DNA of 64,000 nucleotides, from positions 1 through 64,000 of the forward strand of contig NZ_JAETWB010000014.1 of the NCBI RefSeq assembly GCF_016773205.1, in the 5' to 3' direction. How positions within the stretch are numbered: position 1 is the stretch's first letter; each line of letters opens with the position of its first letter. Shown here piece after piece: positions 25,636 to 34,436 of this stretch. The notes beneath the pieces are model-generated. The model saw only the letters and a program-made list of their open reading frames with translations. It searched no databases and was not told the DNA's origin. Source of the stretch: Belnapia arida (GTDB lineage: Bacteria > Pseudomonadota > Alphaproteobacteria > Acetobacterales > Acetobacteraceae). The translations under genes were made by a program, and so were the position numbers.

Positions 25636-27281
25636 GGCACCGCCTCCGGCATGTGGCGCAGCAAGCTGCGCACGGGGTTCATGGCCGCCTGGCCGAGGCC
25701 GCAGATCGAGCCATCCGCCATCGCGGCCGCCAGCTCCTCGAGCAGCGCACGGTCCCAGCGGGGCGCGCGCAGCAGCGCGTCGGCCTTGGCGGTGCCGACG
25801 CGGCAGGGCGTGCACTGGCCGCAACTCTCGTCGCGGAAGAAGCGCACCAGGTTGCGCGCCGCCTCCGCCAGGTCGTCCTGATTCGAGAGGATGACGACCG
25901 CGCCGGAGCCGACGAAGCAGCCCACCGAATCCAGCGTACCGAAATCGAGCGGCAGATCCGCCATCGAGGCCGGCAGGATACCGCCCGAGGCGCCGCCTGG
26001 CAGATAGGCGGCAAAGCGGTGCCCCTCAGCCATTCCCCCGGAAAACTCTTCGATCAGCTCGCGCGCCGTGACACCGGCTGGCGCCAGCTTCTCGCCCGGC
26101 CTTCGCACCCGGCCAGAAACGCTGAAGAAGCGAAGACCCTGCCGTCCGCGCCGTCCGCGCTTGGCGAAGCGTGCCGCGCCGTCAGGCTCGCCCAGAACTT
26201 CCGGCAGGAACCATAGCGTCTCGACATTGTGGATCAGGGTTGGCCGGCCGAAGAGCCCATGCTCGCCGGGGAAGGGCGGCTTGTGCCGCGGGTAGCCGCG
26301 GCGCCCCTCCAGGCTTTCGAGCAGTGCCGTTTCCTCACCGCAGATATAGGCGCCTGCGCCGCGGCGGAGATGGATCGGCAGCCCTGCGATGCCGGCCGCG
26401 TCGAGCGCCGCGATCTCGCGCCGCAGCGCGTGGCGGAGGTGCGGGTACTCGTCCCGCAGGTAGATCCAGCAGGCCTCGGCGCCGACGGCATGGGCGGCGA
26501 TCAGCATGCCCTCCAGCACGCGGTGCGGCTCGGTTTCAAGGCAATACCGATCCTTGAAGGTGCCTGGCTCTCCCTCATCGGCATTGACCACCACATGGCG
26601 CGGCCCGGGCTGCGAGAGCACCAGCCGCCACTTGCGCGAGGCCGGGAAGCCGGCACCGCCCAGGCCACGGAGCGAGGCCGCCTCCAGCGTGGCAAGCATC
26701 GCGTCCCGCCCGGCATCGCCGGCCCGCCGGACGGCCCGCAGCGCCACATACCCGCCGCGCGCCAGGTAGGCGTCGAGGCCGGGCGGCATCGGCAGCGCTG
26801 GCGGGTTGCCCTCGACGGCAGCGGCGACTGTCGCAGGCGTTGCGGACTCTACGAGATCGTGGCCGAGGGCGCAGGCGGGCGCGCGGTGGCAGGCGCCCAT
26901 GCAGGGCGCAGCGACCACCCGGGTTCCGGGCGGCGGCGCGGCGCTGAGCGAGTCGAGCAGGGCGCCACCCCCGGCGAGCTGGCAAGGCAGGCTGGCGCAG
27001 ACCCGGATCGTAAGCGGCGCAGGAGCCAGCTTCGTGTCCTCCAGGATCTCGAAGTGATGGTAGAAACTGGCCACCTCGAAGACTTCGACAGGTGCCAGGC
27101 CCAGTTTCTCGGCCAACGCCACGAGATGCCCGGCGCGTAGTCCGCCGTGCCGATCCTGCAGCGCATGCAGGTGTTCGATAAGCATCTCCCGCACCGGCGC
27201 GAGGCCTGCGGCCGCTGCGGCGACGACGGCGCGGTCCGTCTCGCTCGGTTGGCGGCCACGCGGTCCGCGCCTCGGTGCCAT
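25632..27281 (-). CDS. Formate dehydrogenase diaphorase subunit, NuoE-NuoF fusion
   Basis: 549 residues. Residues 1-150 are a thioredoxin-like 2Fe-2S domain (NuoE/FdsG type) with VFEVASFYHHFEI and cysteines in CASLPCQ and CMGACHRAP. Residues from about 190 form a NuoF/FdsB domain: LRGLGGAGFPASRKW and NADEGEPGTFKDR (NAD and FMN sites), GAGAYICGEETALLESLEG, and the 4Fe-4S motif ESCGQCTPCR near the end. It passes electrons from the catalytic subunit to NAD+. The fusion replaces the separate gamma and beta subunits of FdsGBA enzymes and resembles the two-subunit FDH1 of Methylobacterium. The ATG at 27281 was chosen because homology starts just after it; the longer frame from 27389 looks non-coding. 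Confidence 0.9.
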   Translation of the reverse strand: MAPRRGPRGRQPSETDRAVVAAAAAGLAPVREMLIEHLHALQDRHGGLRAGHLVALAEKLGLAPVEVFEVASFYHHFEILEDTKLAPAPLTIRVCASLPCQLAGGGALLDSLSAAPPPGTRVVAAPCMGACHRAPACALGHDLVESATPATVAAAVEGNPPALPMPPGLDAYLARGGYVALRAVRRAGDAGRDAMLATLEAASLRGLGGAGFPASRKWRLVLSQPGPRHVVVNADEGEPGTFKDRYCLETEPHRVLEGMLIAAHAVGAEACWIYLRDEYPHLRHALRREIAALDAAGIAGLPIHLRRGAGAYICGEETALLESLEGRRGYPRHKPPFPGEHGLFGRPTLIHNVETLWFLPEVLGEPDGAARFAKRGRRGRQGLRFFSVSGRVRRPGEKLAPAGVTARELIEEFSGGMAEGHRFAAYLPGGASGGILPASMADLPLDFGTLDSVGCFVGSGAVVILSNQDDLAEAARNLVRFFRDESCGQCTPCRVGTAKADALLRAPRWDRALLEELAAAMADGSICGLGQAAMNPVRSLLRHMPEAVP

Positions 27282-27945
27282 GGCATTCTCGCTCGTCAGC
27301 CCGTCCGTTATGAACCTTGGCCTTGATGCCACGCCTTTGCTTCCTCCCGGCACCCTCGCAGGGTATCGGCCGCTTCTCGTCGGAAGCAATGCAAAGTCAC
27401 CTCTGCCTCAGGCTGGCCGGCGGTGCCGGTGTTCTCGACGGGCTACCGCAACCTCAACCTGATACTCGCTGACCGAAGCGCTGAGGTCGCGCAGGCGGCT
27501 TTTTTTCGCGGGTCCGGACCCCTGCGCCAGACATCAAGAAGCACGGTGCCATGGCCTCGACGAGCATCGGAATCCGAGCCAGGAAGCCCGAGATCCTCAA
27601 TTCCGGCTCGGTCATCACCAGCTCCTGCACGACCCGCTACGGCCGTACTGGCTACGAGGCTTATCGCGGGGGTTTTCCAGGCTCATCTGGCAGGCCGCCC
27701 CACCCGCTTTAATATTAATTACGCAACATTCGAGCGGAGCGCCTAGGCGCTCGGCAACCCGCCATGTCAGCATCGTCACCTACAACTACCGTTGGCGGAT
27801 CGGCCTCGCCCAAGGCGAGCAGCAATATGAGGTGCTGGAGTGACGCCAATGGCACGCCGCATCCCGATCCGGCTCCTATGCCGGGCGGTTCACCGGCCGA
27901 TATGCGAATCGGCTCATCAGAGCCGGAGTTGGCCACAACCTGCCG
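27282..27945. other. Decayed stretch upstream of the formate dehydrogenase
   Basis: Some 660 bases with no intact gene. A plus-strand stretch around 27600-27840 reads protein-like text (SVITSSCTTRYGRTGYEAY, then VTYNYRWRIGLAQGEQQYEV ending in a stop) in shifted frames, apparently another broken gene that I cannot name. The formate dehydrogenase promoter should be between 27282 and about 27480. Confidence 0.35.
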
Positions 27946-28846
27946 CGGGAATCGCCGCGCGGGGCGCCCGCACCGGAATTCGCCGACATCGACGCCTAGC
28001 TGAACTCGCCCACGCCGCTGACCGTCGCAGGGCTGCACGGCAAGGTGGTGCTGGTCGATTTCTGGACCTATTCCTGCATGAACTGTCGCCGCACCGTCCC
28101 CAATCTCAATCGTTGGCAGGCGGCATACGGACTGCATGGGCTACAGGTCATCGGCATCCACACGCGGGAATTCGGGTTCGAGCGCGTTCGCCATAATGTG
28201 GAGGATGCGGTCCGCGAGGTCGGCATCCGCTACCCCGTGGGCCAGGACAACCGCTTCCAGACCTGGCGGGCCTGGAGCAACCGGGCCTAGCCCGCCTTCT
28301 ACCTGCTAGACCGGAACGGCCGGGTCGTCCTGCTGCGGGCGGGCGAGGGATATGCACGCGAGAGGAGGGGCGCGATCCGGGCACTGCTCGGTCTGTCGCC
28401 TCCGGGCCCATCGGCAACCCGGGCGATGACCCGGACCAGTCGCGGATGCGTTCGCCCGAGATCTATTCCGGCGCGCAGCACCCGACGTCGCAGGACCGTG
28501 CCCAATCGCCCCGGCGAGGTGAGGCGGCCTCTGCCTTCACGGTCGGTGGCCCGCGGCTGAACCAATACCAACTCGAGGGTAGCTAGAACCGTGAGGAGGC
28601 GCTGGCTCTCCGCTCGGCACGAGCGGCCTGCGTCTACGCTTCTCTGCCGCAAAGCTGCATTTTGTGGCCTCCGCAGCGCAGGGCGGGAGGTTGCGGGTCT
28701 CGATGGACGGCGGCGCTGCACAGGAGATCGAGGTCAAGTGGCCGACGCTCTACACCCTGCTCGATGGGGAGACCTATGGCGAGCATCTGCTCCCCTTCGA
28801 GGCGAAGATGCCGGGGCTATCCCTTTTCAGCGCAACCTTCGGGTAG
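27946..28846 (+). pseudogene. Thioredoxin-like (DipZ-type redoxin) pseudogene with three Trp-to-amber changes
   Basis: The plus strand encodes GAPAPEFADIDA, a TAG at 27997-27999, LTVAGLHGKVVLVDFWTYSC with MNCRRTVPNLNRWQ (a CMNC redox motif), and VIGIHTREFGFERVRHNVED to WRAWSNRA with a TAG at 28288-28290. It continues PAFYLLDRNGRVVLLRAGEG, and in a second frame EIYSGAQHP to LNQYQLEGS with a TAG at 28584-28586. In a third frame it reads GGRLRVSMDGG and EVKWPTLYTLLDG to LSLFSATFG and a stop. This is the full layout of the redoxin plus C-terminal domain found in DipZ-like thiol-disulfide proteins. Each TAG stands where homologues have Trp. Frameshifts separate the three blocks. Confidence 0.75.
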
Positions 28847-28889
28847 AGTGTGCAGATGTCGGTTGGGCACGAGAAAAGGAGGATGTTGC

Positions 28890-29417
28890 ATGCAGTCGCT
28901 ATCTCCTCAGGCGCGCATAGCCATGGCGGTAATATGCGTATTGGCTCTTGCCCCAGCTGTGGCGGGCAGCGCGGATGATGACGCGTCGGCGGTATTCGGT
29001 GTCAGGCTCCCTGCCGGATACCGCGACTGGCAACTGATCAGCGTCGCTCATGAGGCTGGCAGCCTCAACGACATACGGGCCATTCTCGGGAACGACGTCG
29101 CGGTGCGGGCCTTCCGGGATGGAACGCGCCCTTTCCCTGACGGCGCGATCATTGCGAGGCTGGCGTGGCAGTACGTGCCATCGGCTGAGAACAATGCGGT
29201 CTTCGGCCAAGCCCAGTCCTTTGTCGCCGGAGCTACGACGAACGTCCAGTTCAGTGTCAAGGATTCGCAAAGATACGCTCGCACGGGTGGTTGGGGGTAC
29301 GGCCAGTTCGAAGACGGCAAGCCGAACCGCAGCGAGGCTTTGCTCAACACCTGTGCCCCTTGCCATGCCCGTGCGCCGAAGGCGGACGACTTCGTCTTCA
29401 CCCGTTACGCGCGGTAG
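28890..29417 (+). CDS. Cytochrome P460 family periplasmic c-type haem protein
   Basis: 175 residues with a signal peptide (MQSLSPQARIAMAVICVLAL, cleaved after GSA). The mature protein has the P460 fold pattern: LPAGYRDWQLISVAHEAG, NDIRAILGN, FPDGAIIARLAWQYVPS, then TGGWGYGQFEDGKP. A single CxxCH haem-binding site lies near the end (CAPCHA). Such proteins oxidise hydroxylamine or serve as small periplasmic haem enzymes; the cross-linking Lys of P460 cannot be placed by eye. AGGAGG lies 8 bases before the ATG. The stop codon falls inside the first unit of a 25-bp tandem duplication. It follows the dead redoxin gene on the same strand. Confidence 0.82.
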   Translation: MQSLSPQARIAMAVICVLALAPAVAGSADDDASAVFGVRLPAGYRDWQLISVAHEAGSLNDIRAILGNDVAVRAFRDGTRPFPDGAIIARLAWQYVPSAENNAVFGQAQSFVAGATTNVQFSVKDSQRYARTGGWGYGQFEDGKPNRSEALLNTCAPCHARAPKADDFVFTRYAR

Positions 29418-29446
29418 CGAGTTCACCCGTTACGCGCGGTAGCGAG
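29397..29446 (+). repeat. Perfect 25-bp tandem duplication at the cytochrome P460 stop codon
   Basis: Units at 29397-29421 and 29422-29446 are identical (start TTCACCCGTTACGCG, end CGGTAGCGAG). The first unit encodes the last residues (FTRYAR) and the TAG stop; the second lies just downstream and repeats the same codons and stop out of phase. It looks like a recent slippage or recombination event without effect on the protein. Confidence 0.9.
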
Positions 29447-29747
29447 GCTGTCCTGCAGAAGATGGGTTCACAGACTGCGAGAACGGCACCATTCAAATGC
29501 ACCCAGCTTCCGCGGCAGGATCTTACTGCCGACGCGGGCCGTAGCTCCATGCCGTGTCTTTCCCGGCCTTGTACCAGATCCGGCAAATGCCAGCCCGTCC
29601 CCGTCAGGGCCGCCGCAAGCGCATTCGGCTTGCTCTGCACCTTCGCAGGCCATGGGTCAAAGCCCTCAGCATGTCCGAAGTGTTGGTCTCAGCCCCCATC
29701 TCGTCAGGAGAACCCGCATCGCAGGCCGAAGCCCAGGACGCGTGGTA

Positions 29748-30701
29748 TTACAGGGAGGCGCCGAGCATAACCTCGGTATTCCGCAACGCGCGCTCATCGA
29801 AGATGCGGCCGAAGACGGCGTGGCGGCCGGCCGCTTTCGCCAGGTAGAGTTGAGCGTCGGCAGCCTTGATCCAGTTCATCGAATCGAGGCCGGGGTAACA
29901 GGTTGCAGTAGCAACGCCAATGCTGACGGTGACGAAAGGCGCCGCCTCCGAGCCGCCATGGGGGATGCCGAGCGCTCGCACCCGGTCACGGATGGTATGC
30001 GCAATCTCCACAGCCTCCGAATGCGTCGCTCCCGGCAGCACGCAGGCGAACTCCTCGCCGCCGTACCGTGCCGCCAGATCGGACGTGTCGCGCACCGCGC
30101 GGCTCAGCGTCGCCGCCACCATGGCGATGCAGCGGTCGCCAGCGCTGTGCCCATAGTTGTCGTTGAAACGCTTGAAGAAGTCGATGTCGAGAATAATGAC
30201 GGAGAGTTCCGACGCGTCGAGCGAAAGCCGCACCGCCTCCTGCGCGAGGGTCGCTTCCAGCTTCCGGCGGTTACCAAGGCCGGTCAGCGCGTCCGTCACC
30301 GCGAGGCGCGCAAGCTCATCCCGCATTCGCTTCATCTCAAGATGATTGCGGACGCGAGCCTGGACGATCACCGGCGAGATCGGCTTATGGACGTAATCGA
30401 TGGCACCGAGCTCCAGCCCGCGCACCTCCGCCTCCTGGTCACCAAGTGCAGTGGTGAAGATTACCGGCAGGTCGGCAAGCTGCGGGTCTGCCTTCAGCCT
30501 CCGGCAAACCTCGTAGCCATCCAGGCCCGGCATCAGCACGTCAAGCAGTACGAGATCCGGCGCTGCGGAACGCGCCACTTCCAGCGCCTCCTCGCCGGAC
30601 GTAGCGAAGCAGATTTCGTGCTCTTCCTCCAGGATCGCGCTGAGGATCTCGATGTTTGTTGCTTCATCGTCGACGACGAGAATCACCGCGCGCTGACCCA
30701 T
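29748..30701 (-). CDS. Response-regulator diguanylate cyclase (REC-GGDEF)
   Basis: 317 residues. Residues 1-120 are a receiver domain with acidic pocket VVDDEA, phospho-acceptor Asp54 (LLDVLMPGLDG) and Lys106 (HKP). Residues 135-305 are a GGDEF domain with the substrate/metal Asp in ILDIDFFKRFNDNYGH and the signature RYGGEEF at 212-218, which is intact, so synthesis of cyclic di-GMP from GTP is expected. The I-site position before it reads RDTSD rather than RxxD, so product inhibition may be weak or absent. The ATG overlaps the TGA of the upstream hybrid kinase gene (ATGA), so the two are co-translated and the kinase's HPt is the obvious phosphodonor. Confidence 0.93.
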   Translation of the reverse strand: MGQRAVILVVDDEATNIEILSAILEEEHEICFATSGEEALEVARSAAPDLVLLDVLMPGLDGYEVCRRLKADPQLADLPVIFTTALGDQEAEVRGLELGAIDYVHKPISPVIVQARVRNHLEMKRMRDELARLAVTDALTGLGNRRKLEATLAQEAVRLSLDASELSVIILDIDFFKRFNDNYGHSAGDRCIAMVAATLSRAVRDTSDLAARYGGEEFACVLPGATHSEAVEIAHTIRDRVRALGIPHGGSEAAPFVTVSIGVATATCYPGLDSMNWIKAADAQLYLAKAAGRHAVFGRIFDERALRNTEVMLGASL

Positions 30702-33523
30702 CACGACAACTCCTCGGTGACGGCAGGCGAGCAAGCCAGCCCGTCAAGCAGGCCGATGGCCCGGTTGAAGTCGAGCACGGCCACCGCTTCCTTCAGCGGT
30801 CCAAGCTCCGATGAGCCGGCGCCGAACGCCGCTTCCAACGCCTCCAGCACCTTTCGCGCACGAAGGCTCCGGCGCTGCAGCAGCCCGCGCAATTCGGCGA
30901 TGATTGGTTGCAGCGCCGCCATGTCTGCTGATTCTGCAGCAGCGGCCTGGGCGGCAGGCGAGGCCAGCCCCCGCGCGGCGGCAAGGGCTGGTTCCATCGC
31001 TTGCTCCAGCCGGACGAGAAGCGCCTCGACACCCTCGGACCGGCGAGCCTGGGCCGCGTCCTCCAGCAGACGCGCAGCTTCGGCCACGTCGCGGATCTCG
31101 AGTGATCCGGCAACGCCCCTCAGCGTGTGGGCGATGCGGCGCGCCTCCTGCCATTCGTCCCTGCCGAAGGCACGCCGCAGTTCCGTCACGGCTCCGGCGA
31201 AGCGCATCCCGAAATCCACGATCAATTTCCGCAGGAGCGCACGTTTGCCGTTGAGCCGGTTGAGCGCGGCGGCCAGGTCGAAGGGCGGCAGCGTGTCGGG
31301 CAGCCCATCCTGCGCGACAGGTGCTACCGCAGGCATGACCGGCGCCTGGGCGGCGGCTGATGGCTTCAGCCAGCGGTCCAGCGCCGCGACCAGCAAAGCG
31401 GGGTCGACCGGCTTGGCGATGTGGTCGTTCATTCCGGCATCCAGGCAGCGTTGCTTCTCTTGCGCATAGGCATGCGCGGTCATTGCGATGATCGGAAGTT
31501 GCTCGGCGTTGAAGCGGTGACGGATGGCGAGCGTCGCCTCAATGCCATCCATCTCCGGCATCTGGACGTCCATCAGCACTGCTGCGAAGCGGCCCTCGGC
31601 GGCGAGTACTTTCTCCAGGGCCACACGGCCGTTCTCGGCGATCTCCACATGAAGCCCGGCGTCGCCCAGCAGCTCCACCGCCACTTCCCGATTGATCTCG
31701 TTGTCTTCCGCCAGCAGCACCCGGTTGCCGCGTAGCGCCGCCGCGACCTTGCGCGATGCCTCTGTCCGGGCGGCGACCGGGCTCGGCTGCGCCCGGACGC
31801 GGCTGGAAAAAAGGGATTGGATAACGTCCTGGATCATCCCGGGATCGACGGGCTTCACCAGGAAGGCAGCGATGCCTGCGGTTTGCGCTTCGGCCAGCAC
31901 CTCCTGCCGGCCATGGGCGGAAACCAGCATGACGGCGGGGGAAGCGCCGAAGCGGCCGTCCTCGCGGATGCGACGGGCCGCCTCGATGCCGTCCATGCCG
32001 GGCATCTTCCAATCGAGCAGCACGAGGTCATAGGGCTCACCCTGTGCCGCCCGTGTCTCCAGCGCGCTAAGGCCTTCCGCGGCCGAGGCCGCCAGATCGA
32101 CGGGAACGGACCAGCCAGCGAAGATCGCCTGCAACACTTCACGCGAGGCTGGATTGTCGTCGACGACCAGGATGCGGAGGCGCTGCAGTTCTTCCAGCGG
32201 CAGGGGCTCGGGCGCGGCCAGCTCGGCGACTGCGTGGAGCTGCACCGTGAAATGGAAGCGACTGCCCTGGCCAGGGCGGCTATCCACCTCAATCCGGCCG
32301 CCCATCATCTCCACCAGTTGCCGGCTGATTGCGAGGCCGAGACCGGTGCCACCGAAGCGTCGGGTCGTGGAGCTGTCCGCCTGGGTAAACGGACGGAAGA
32401 GCCGCGCCCGTTCTTCCTCGGTCAACCCGATGCCGGTGTCCGTCACCGCCACCTCAAGCAGCAGGCCGTCCTCTGGGCCCGGCCGGCTGCCGATGGAGAG
32501 CGTGACTTCACCGCGATCGGTGAACTTCACCGCGTTGGTGAGGAGGTTGAGGATCACCTGGCCGAGCCGAAGGGAATCACCCAATAATTGCTGCGGGACT
32601 GCGGGGTCGATCCGGACACGAAGCCCGATGCCCTTTTCTTCCGCCCGCTCGGCGGCGATGCCAATGATGCCGTCCAGCGATTGGCGCAGGTTGAAAGGCG
32701 CCGCTTCCAGACTCAGCTTGCCCGCTTCGATCTTGGAGAAATCCAGGATGTCGTTGATCAGGCCGAGTAGCGTGCCGCTTGCCGTCTTGATCTTCAGCAG
32801 GAAGTCATGCTGCTTCGGCGTCAGCTCGGTCCGCAGCACCAAGTGGCTGAAGCCGAGGATGGCGTTCATCGGCGTACGGATCTCGTGGCTCATATTGGCG
32901 AGAAACATGCTCTTCGCCATGTTTGCTGCCTCCGCCTCGCGCGTACGCGCCGCGACGCGCAACTCCAACGTCTCGTTGGTACGCATGATCTCGGCGCTCA
33001 TCGCTCCGATCCGCGCGAAGGACTGCACCAGGCGGTTCGCCAGCCAGACCAGCACCGCGGTCTGGAAAGCGACGATCGCGGCATGCAGCCAGACCCGGTT
33101 GAGATCGGCCCCGCTTGGGAAGACGGCGGCAGGAACGACGAAATTCAGCATCAAGTGGTGCAGCGCGACGGCCACCGCGGCAACCACCACCACCCGCCAG
33201 TCGCACCAGCCGATCAACAGCGCAAGCGCGGCGAAGAAGTACATATGCATGTCCATCTGCCACGGGTGTCCCGCGAGTAGGTAGACGAGCAGCGCCGGCT
33301 GCCCGATCAATGCAATGGCCGAAAGATACCGTGTTGCCGGCTCGCTGCGCTGATAGGCCCAGCTGAGGTGCACCAGCGCCGCCATGGCAGCACTGGCAAG
33401 CGCAGCCGGCAGGGCTGGGCGCCCCACCGCCAGGGCGGCGAGCGCCATGACCGGCGCATGCAGCCAGAGCAGCGGCAGGAGCACGGCTCCGAAGCGGCGT
33501 CGCAGCCGATCAAGCTCATCCAT
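30701..33523 (-). CDS. Membrane hybrid histidine kinase (HisKA-HATPase-REC-REC-HPt)
   Basis: 940 residues. Residues 10-165 hold about six membrane helices, including [16 protein letters not shown], a sensor module seen in alphaproteobacterial kinases. The dimerisation domain carries His213 ([10 protein letters not shown]); the ATPase has [19 protein letters not shown] and [10 protein letters not shown]; two receivers have Asp504 ([11 protein letters not shown]) and Asp652 ([11 protein letters not shown]); and the C-terminal HPt has His799 ([12 protein letters not shown]). This is a complete His-Asp-Asp-His relay in one protein. ATG 33523 lies inside the end of the small membrane gene (8-base overlap) and the TGA overlaps the diguanylate cyclase start. 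The signal sensed is unknown; the output is probably cyclic di-GMP. Confidence 0.92.
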   Translation of the reverse strand: MDELDRLRRRFGAVLLPLLWLHAPVMALAALAVGRPALPAALASAAMAALVHLSWAYQRSEPATRYLSAIALIGQPALLVYLLAGHPWQMDMHMYFFAALALLIGWCDWRVVVVAAVAVALHHLMLNFVVPAAVFPSGADLNRVWLHAAIVAFQTAVLVWLANRLVQSFARIGAMSAEIMRTNETLELRVAARTREAEAANMAKSMFLANMSHEIRTPMNAILGFSHLVLRTELTPKQHDFLLKIKTASGTLLGLINDILDFSKIEAGKLSLEAAPFNLRQSLDGIIGIAAERAEEKGIGLRVRIDPAVPQQLLGDSLRLGQVILNLLTNAVKFTDRGEVTLSIGSRPGPEDGLLLEVAVTDTGIGLTEEERARLFRPFTQADSSTTRRFGGTGLGLAISRQLVEMMGGRIEVDSRPGQGSRFHFTVQLHAVAELAAPEPLPLEELQRLRILVVDDNPASREVLQAIFAGWSVPVDLAASAAEGLSALETRAAQGEPYDLVLLDWKMPGMDGIEAARRIREDGRFGASPAVMLVSAHGRQEVLAEAQTAGIAAFLVKPVDPGMIQDVIQSLFSSRVRAQPSPVAARTEASRKVAAALRGNRVLLAEDNEINREVAVELLGDAGLHVEIAENGRVALEKVLAAEGRFAAVLMDVQMPEMDGIEATLAIRHRFNAEQLPIIAMTAHAYAQEKQRCLDAGMNDHIAKPVDPALLVAALDRWLKPSAAAQAPVMPAVAPVAQDGLPDTLPPFDLAAALNRLNGKRALLRKLIVDFGMRFAGAVTELRRAFGRDEWQEARRIAHTLRGVAGSLEIRDVAEAARLLEDAAQARRSEGVEALLVRLEQAMEPALAAARGLASPAAQAAAAESADMAALQPIIAELRGLLQRRSLRARKVLEALEAAFGAGSSELGPLKEAVAVLDFNRAIGLLDGLACSPAVTEELS

Positions 33524-33869
33524 CACGGGGGTCCTTCGCGCCGCCGAGGCAGCCACGCAGCTGCACGGCATCCAGCACGAGCCAAGCCCCGGCGCGGTGG
33601 AGCGCCGTTGCGAAGCCGGGGTTGTCGGAACGGGCGATGACAACATTAGGCCATCCCCCGATATCGAGCGGGATGCCGTCCGCCTCATTCACCAGCGCGA
33701 GCATGCGGCCCGGCCCAAGCCAGGGCGGGCCGAGCACCGCATACTGGGTTGTTCCCGCCCGCGGCATCAGGCCAATGGCCATGAGGCCGAACAAGCTCGC
33801 CATCAGCAGCAGAGCGGCAGGCACCAGCGGCACCCAAGCGGATCGGTGGGCAATCGTCGTGGCGTGCAT
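33516..33869 (-). CDS. Small single-span membrane protein, first gene of the kinase operon
   Basis: 117 residues with one hydrophobic segment near the start ([20 protein letters not shown]) and a predicted exported remainder containing [20 protein letters not shown] and [20 protein letters not shown]. It overlaps the hybrid kinase gene by 8 bases, so the pair is coupled and the product may be an accessory or sensory partner of the kinase in the periplasm. No domain is recognised. The ribosome binding site is weak. It ends with a Cys/Gly-rich tail ([13 protein letters not shown]). Confidence 0.7.
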   Translation of the reverse strand: MHATTIAHRSAWVPLVPAALLLMASLFGLMAIGLMPRAGTTQYAVLGPPWLGPGRMLALVNEADGIPLDIGGWPNVVIARSDNPGFATALHRAGAWLVLDAVQLRGCLGGAKDPRDG

Positions 33870-34436
33870 GGTTTGGGCTCAGGACCCTGGTGGCAACAAT
33901 TTGGGTCGTGGCGAGCCCATGGGGGCATTATAGCGGAAGCGCTTCTGGACGGCGACGGATTTTGACATCTGCGTGAGCAATGCGCCTGCCCGCCAGTCGC
34001 CTTAGCGTATCGTTGCGGGGTCGCCTCGCCGCGCTTCCCCACCGCCCGTGCTACGTCTGGCCCTGCACGAAATCGCAAACTCAGACACGCCCTGACCAGC
34101 ATGGCCGCGGATTTGTCGTTCAGCCGCGGTCGGCTCCGCTTCGGCTGCCGCCGCGTCACCTTCGGCCTCTCGCGCCACTACTTGCGCTCAACGCGCTTGC
34201 TTTAAGGCGCTCCCTTCGGCGCTCAGCAGCGCAGTCTCGTCAGACCGCACCACCAGCACTTTGCGCTGTGCCGATCGCAGCTGGCCTAGCGAGCGGCAAG
34301 GCGGCCGGGCGCATCCCCGATGATCCCTGGCGCAGCATCGGCCACACCATTGACATCGTCACGTCAGCCGAATGTGCCGCCTCCGTCACCGACACCGGTG
34401 GTGACGCGGACTGATGGGAGTCCGCTCGAGTTCCTG
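33870..34436. other. Intergenic region upstream of the kinase operon
   Basis: About 570 bases. It should contain the promoter of the kinase operon and lies downstream of the molybdopterin oxidoreductase. Open stretches on both strands lack binding sites and recognisable patterns; I see no transposase motif here. Confidence 0.4.

Noticed and set aside
27946-28846. Possible stop-codon recoding (TAG read as Trp or another residue) in the redoxin gene
   Set aside because: The gene is also frameshifted at least twice, so read-through alone could not restore it; decay is the simpler reading.
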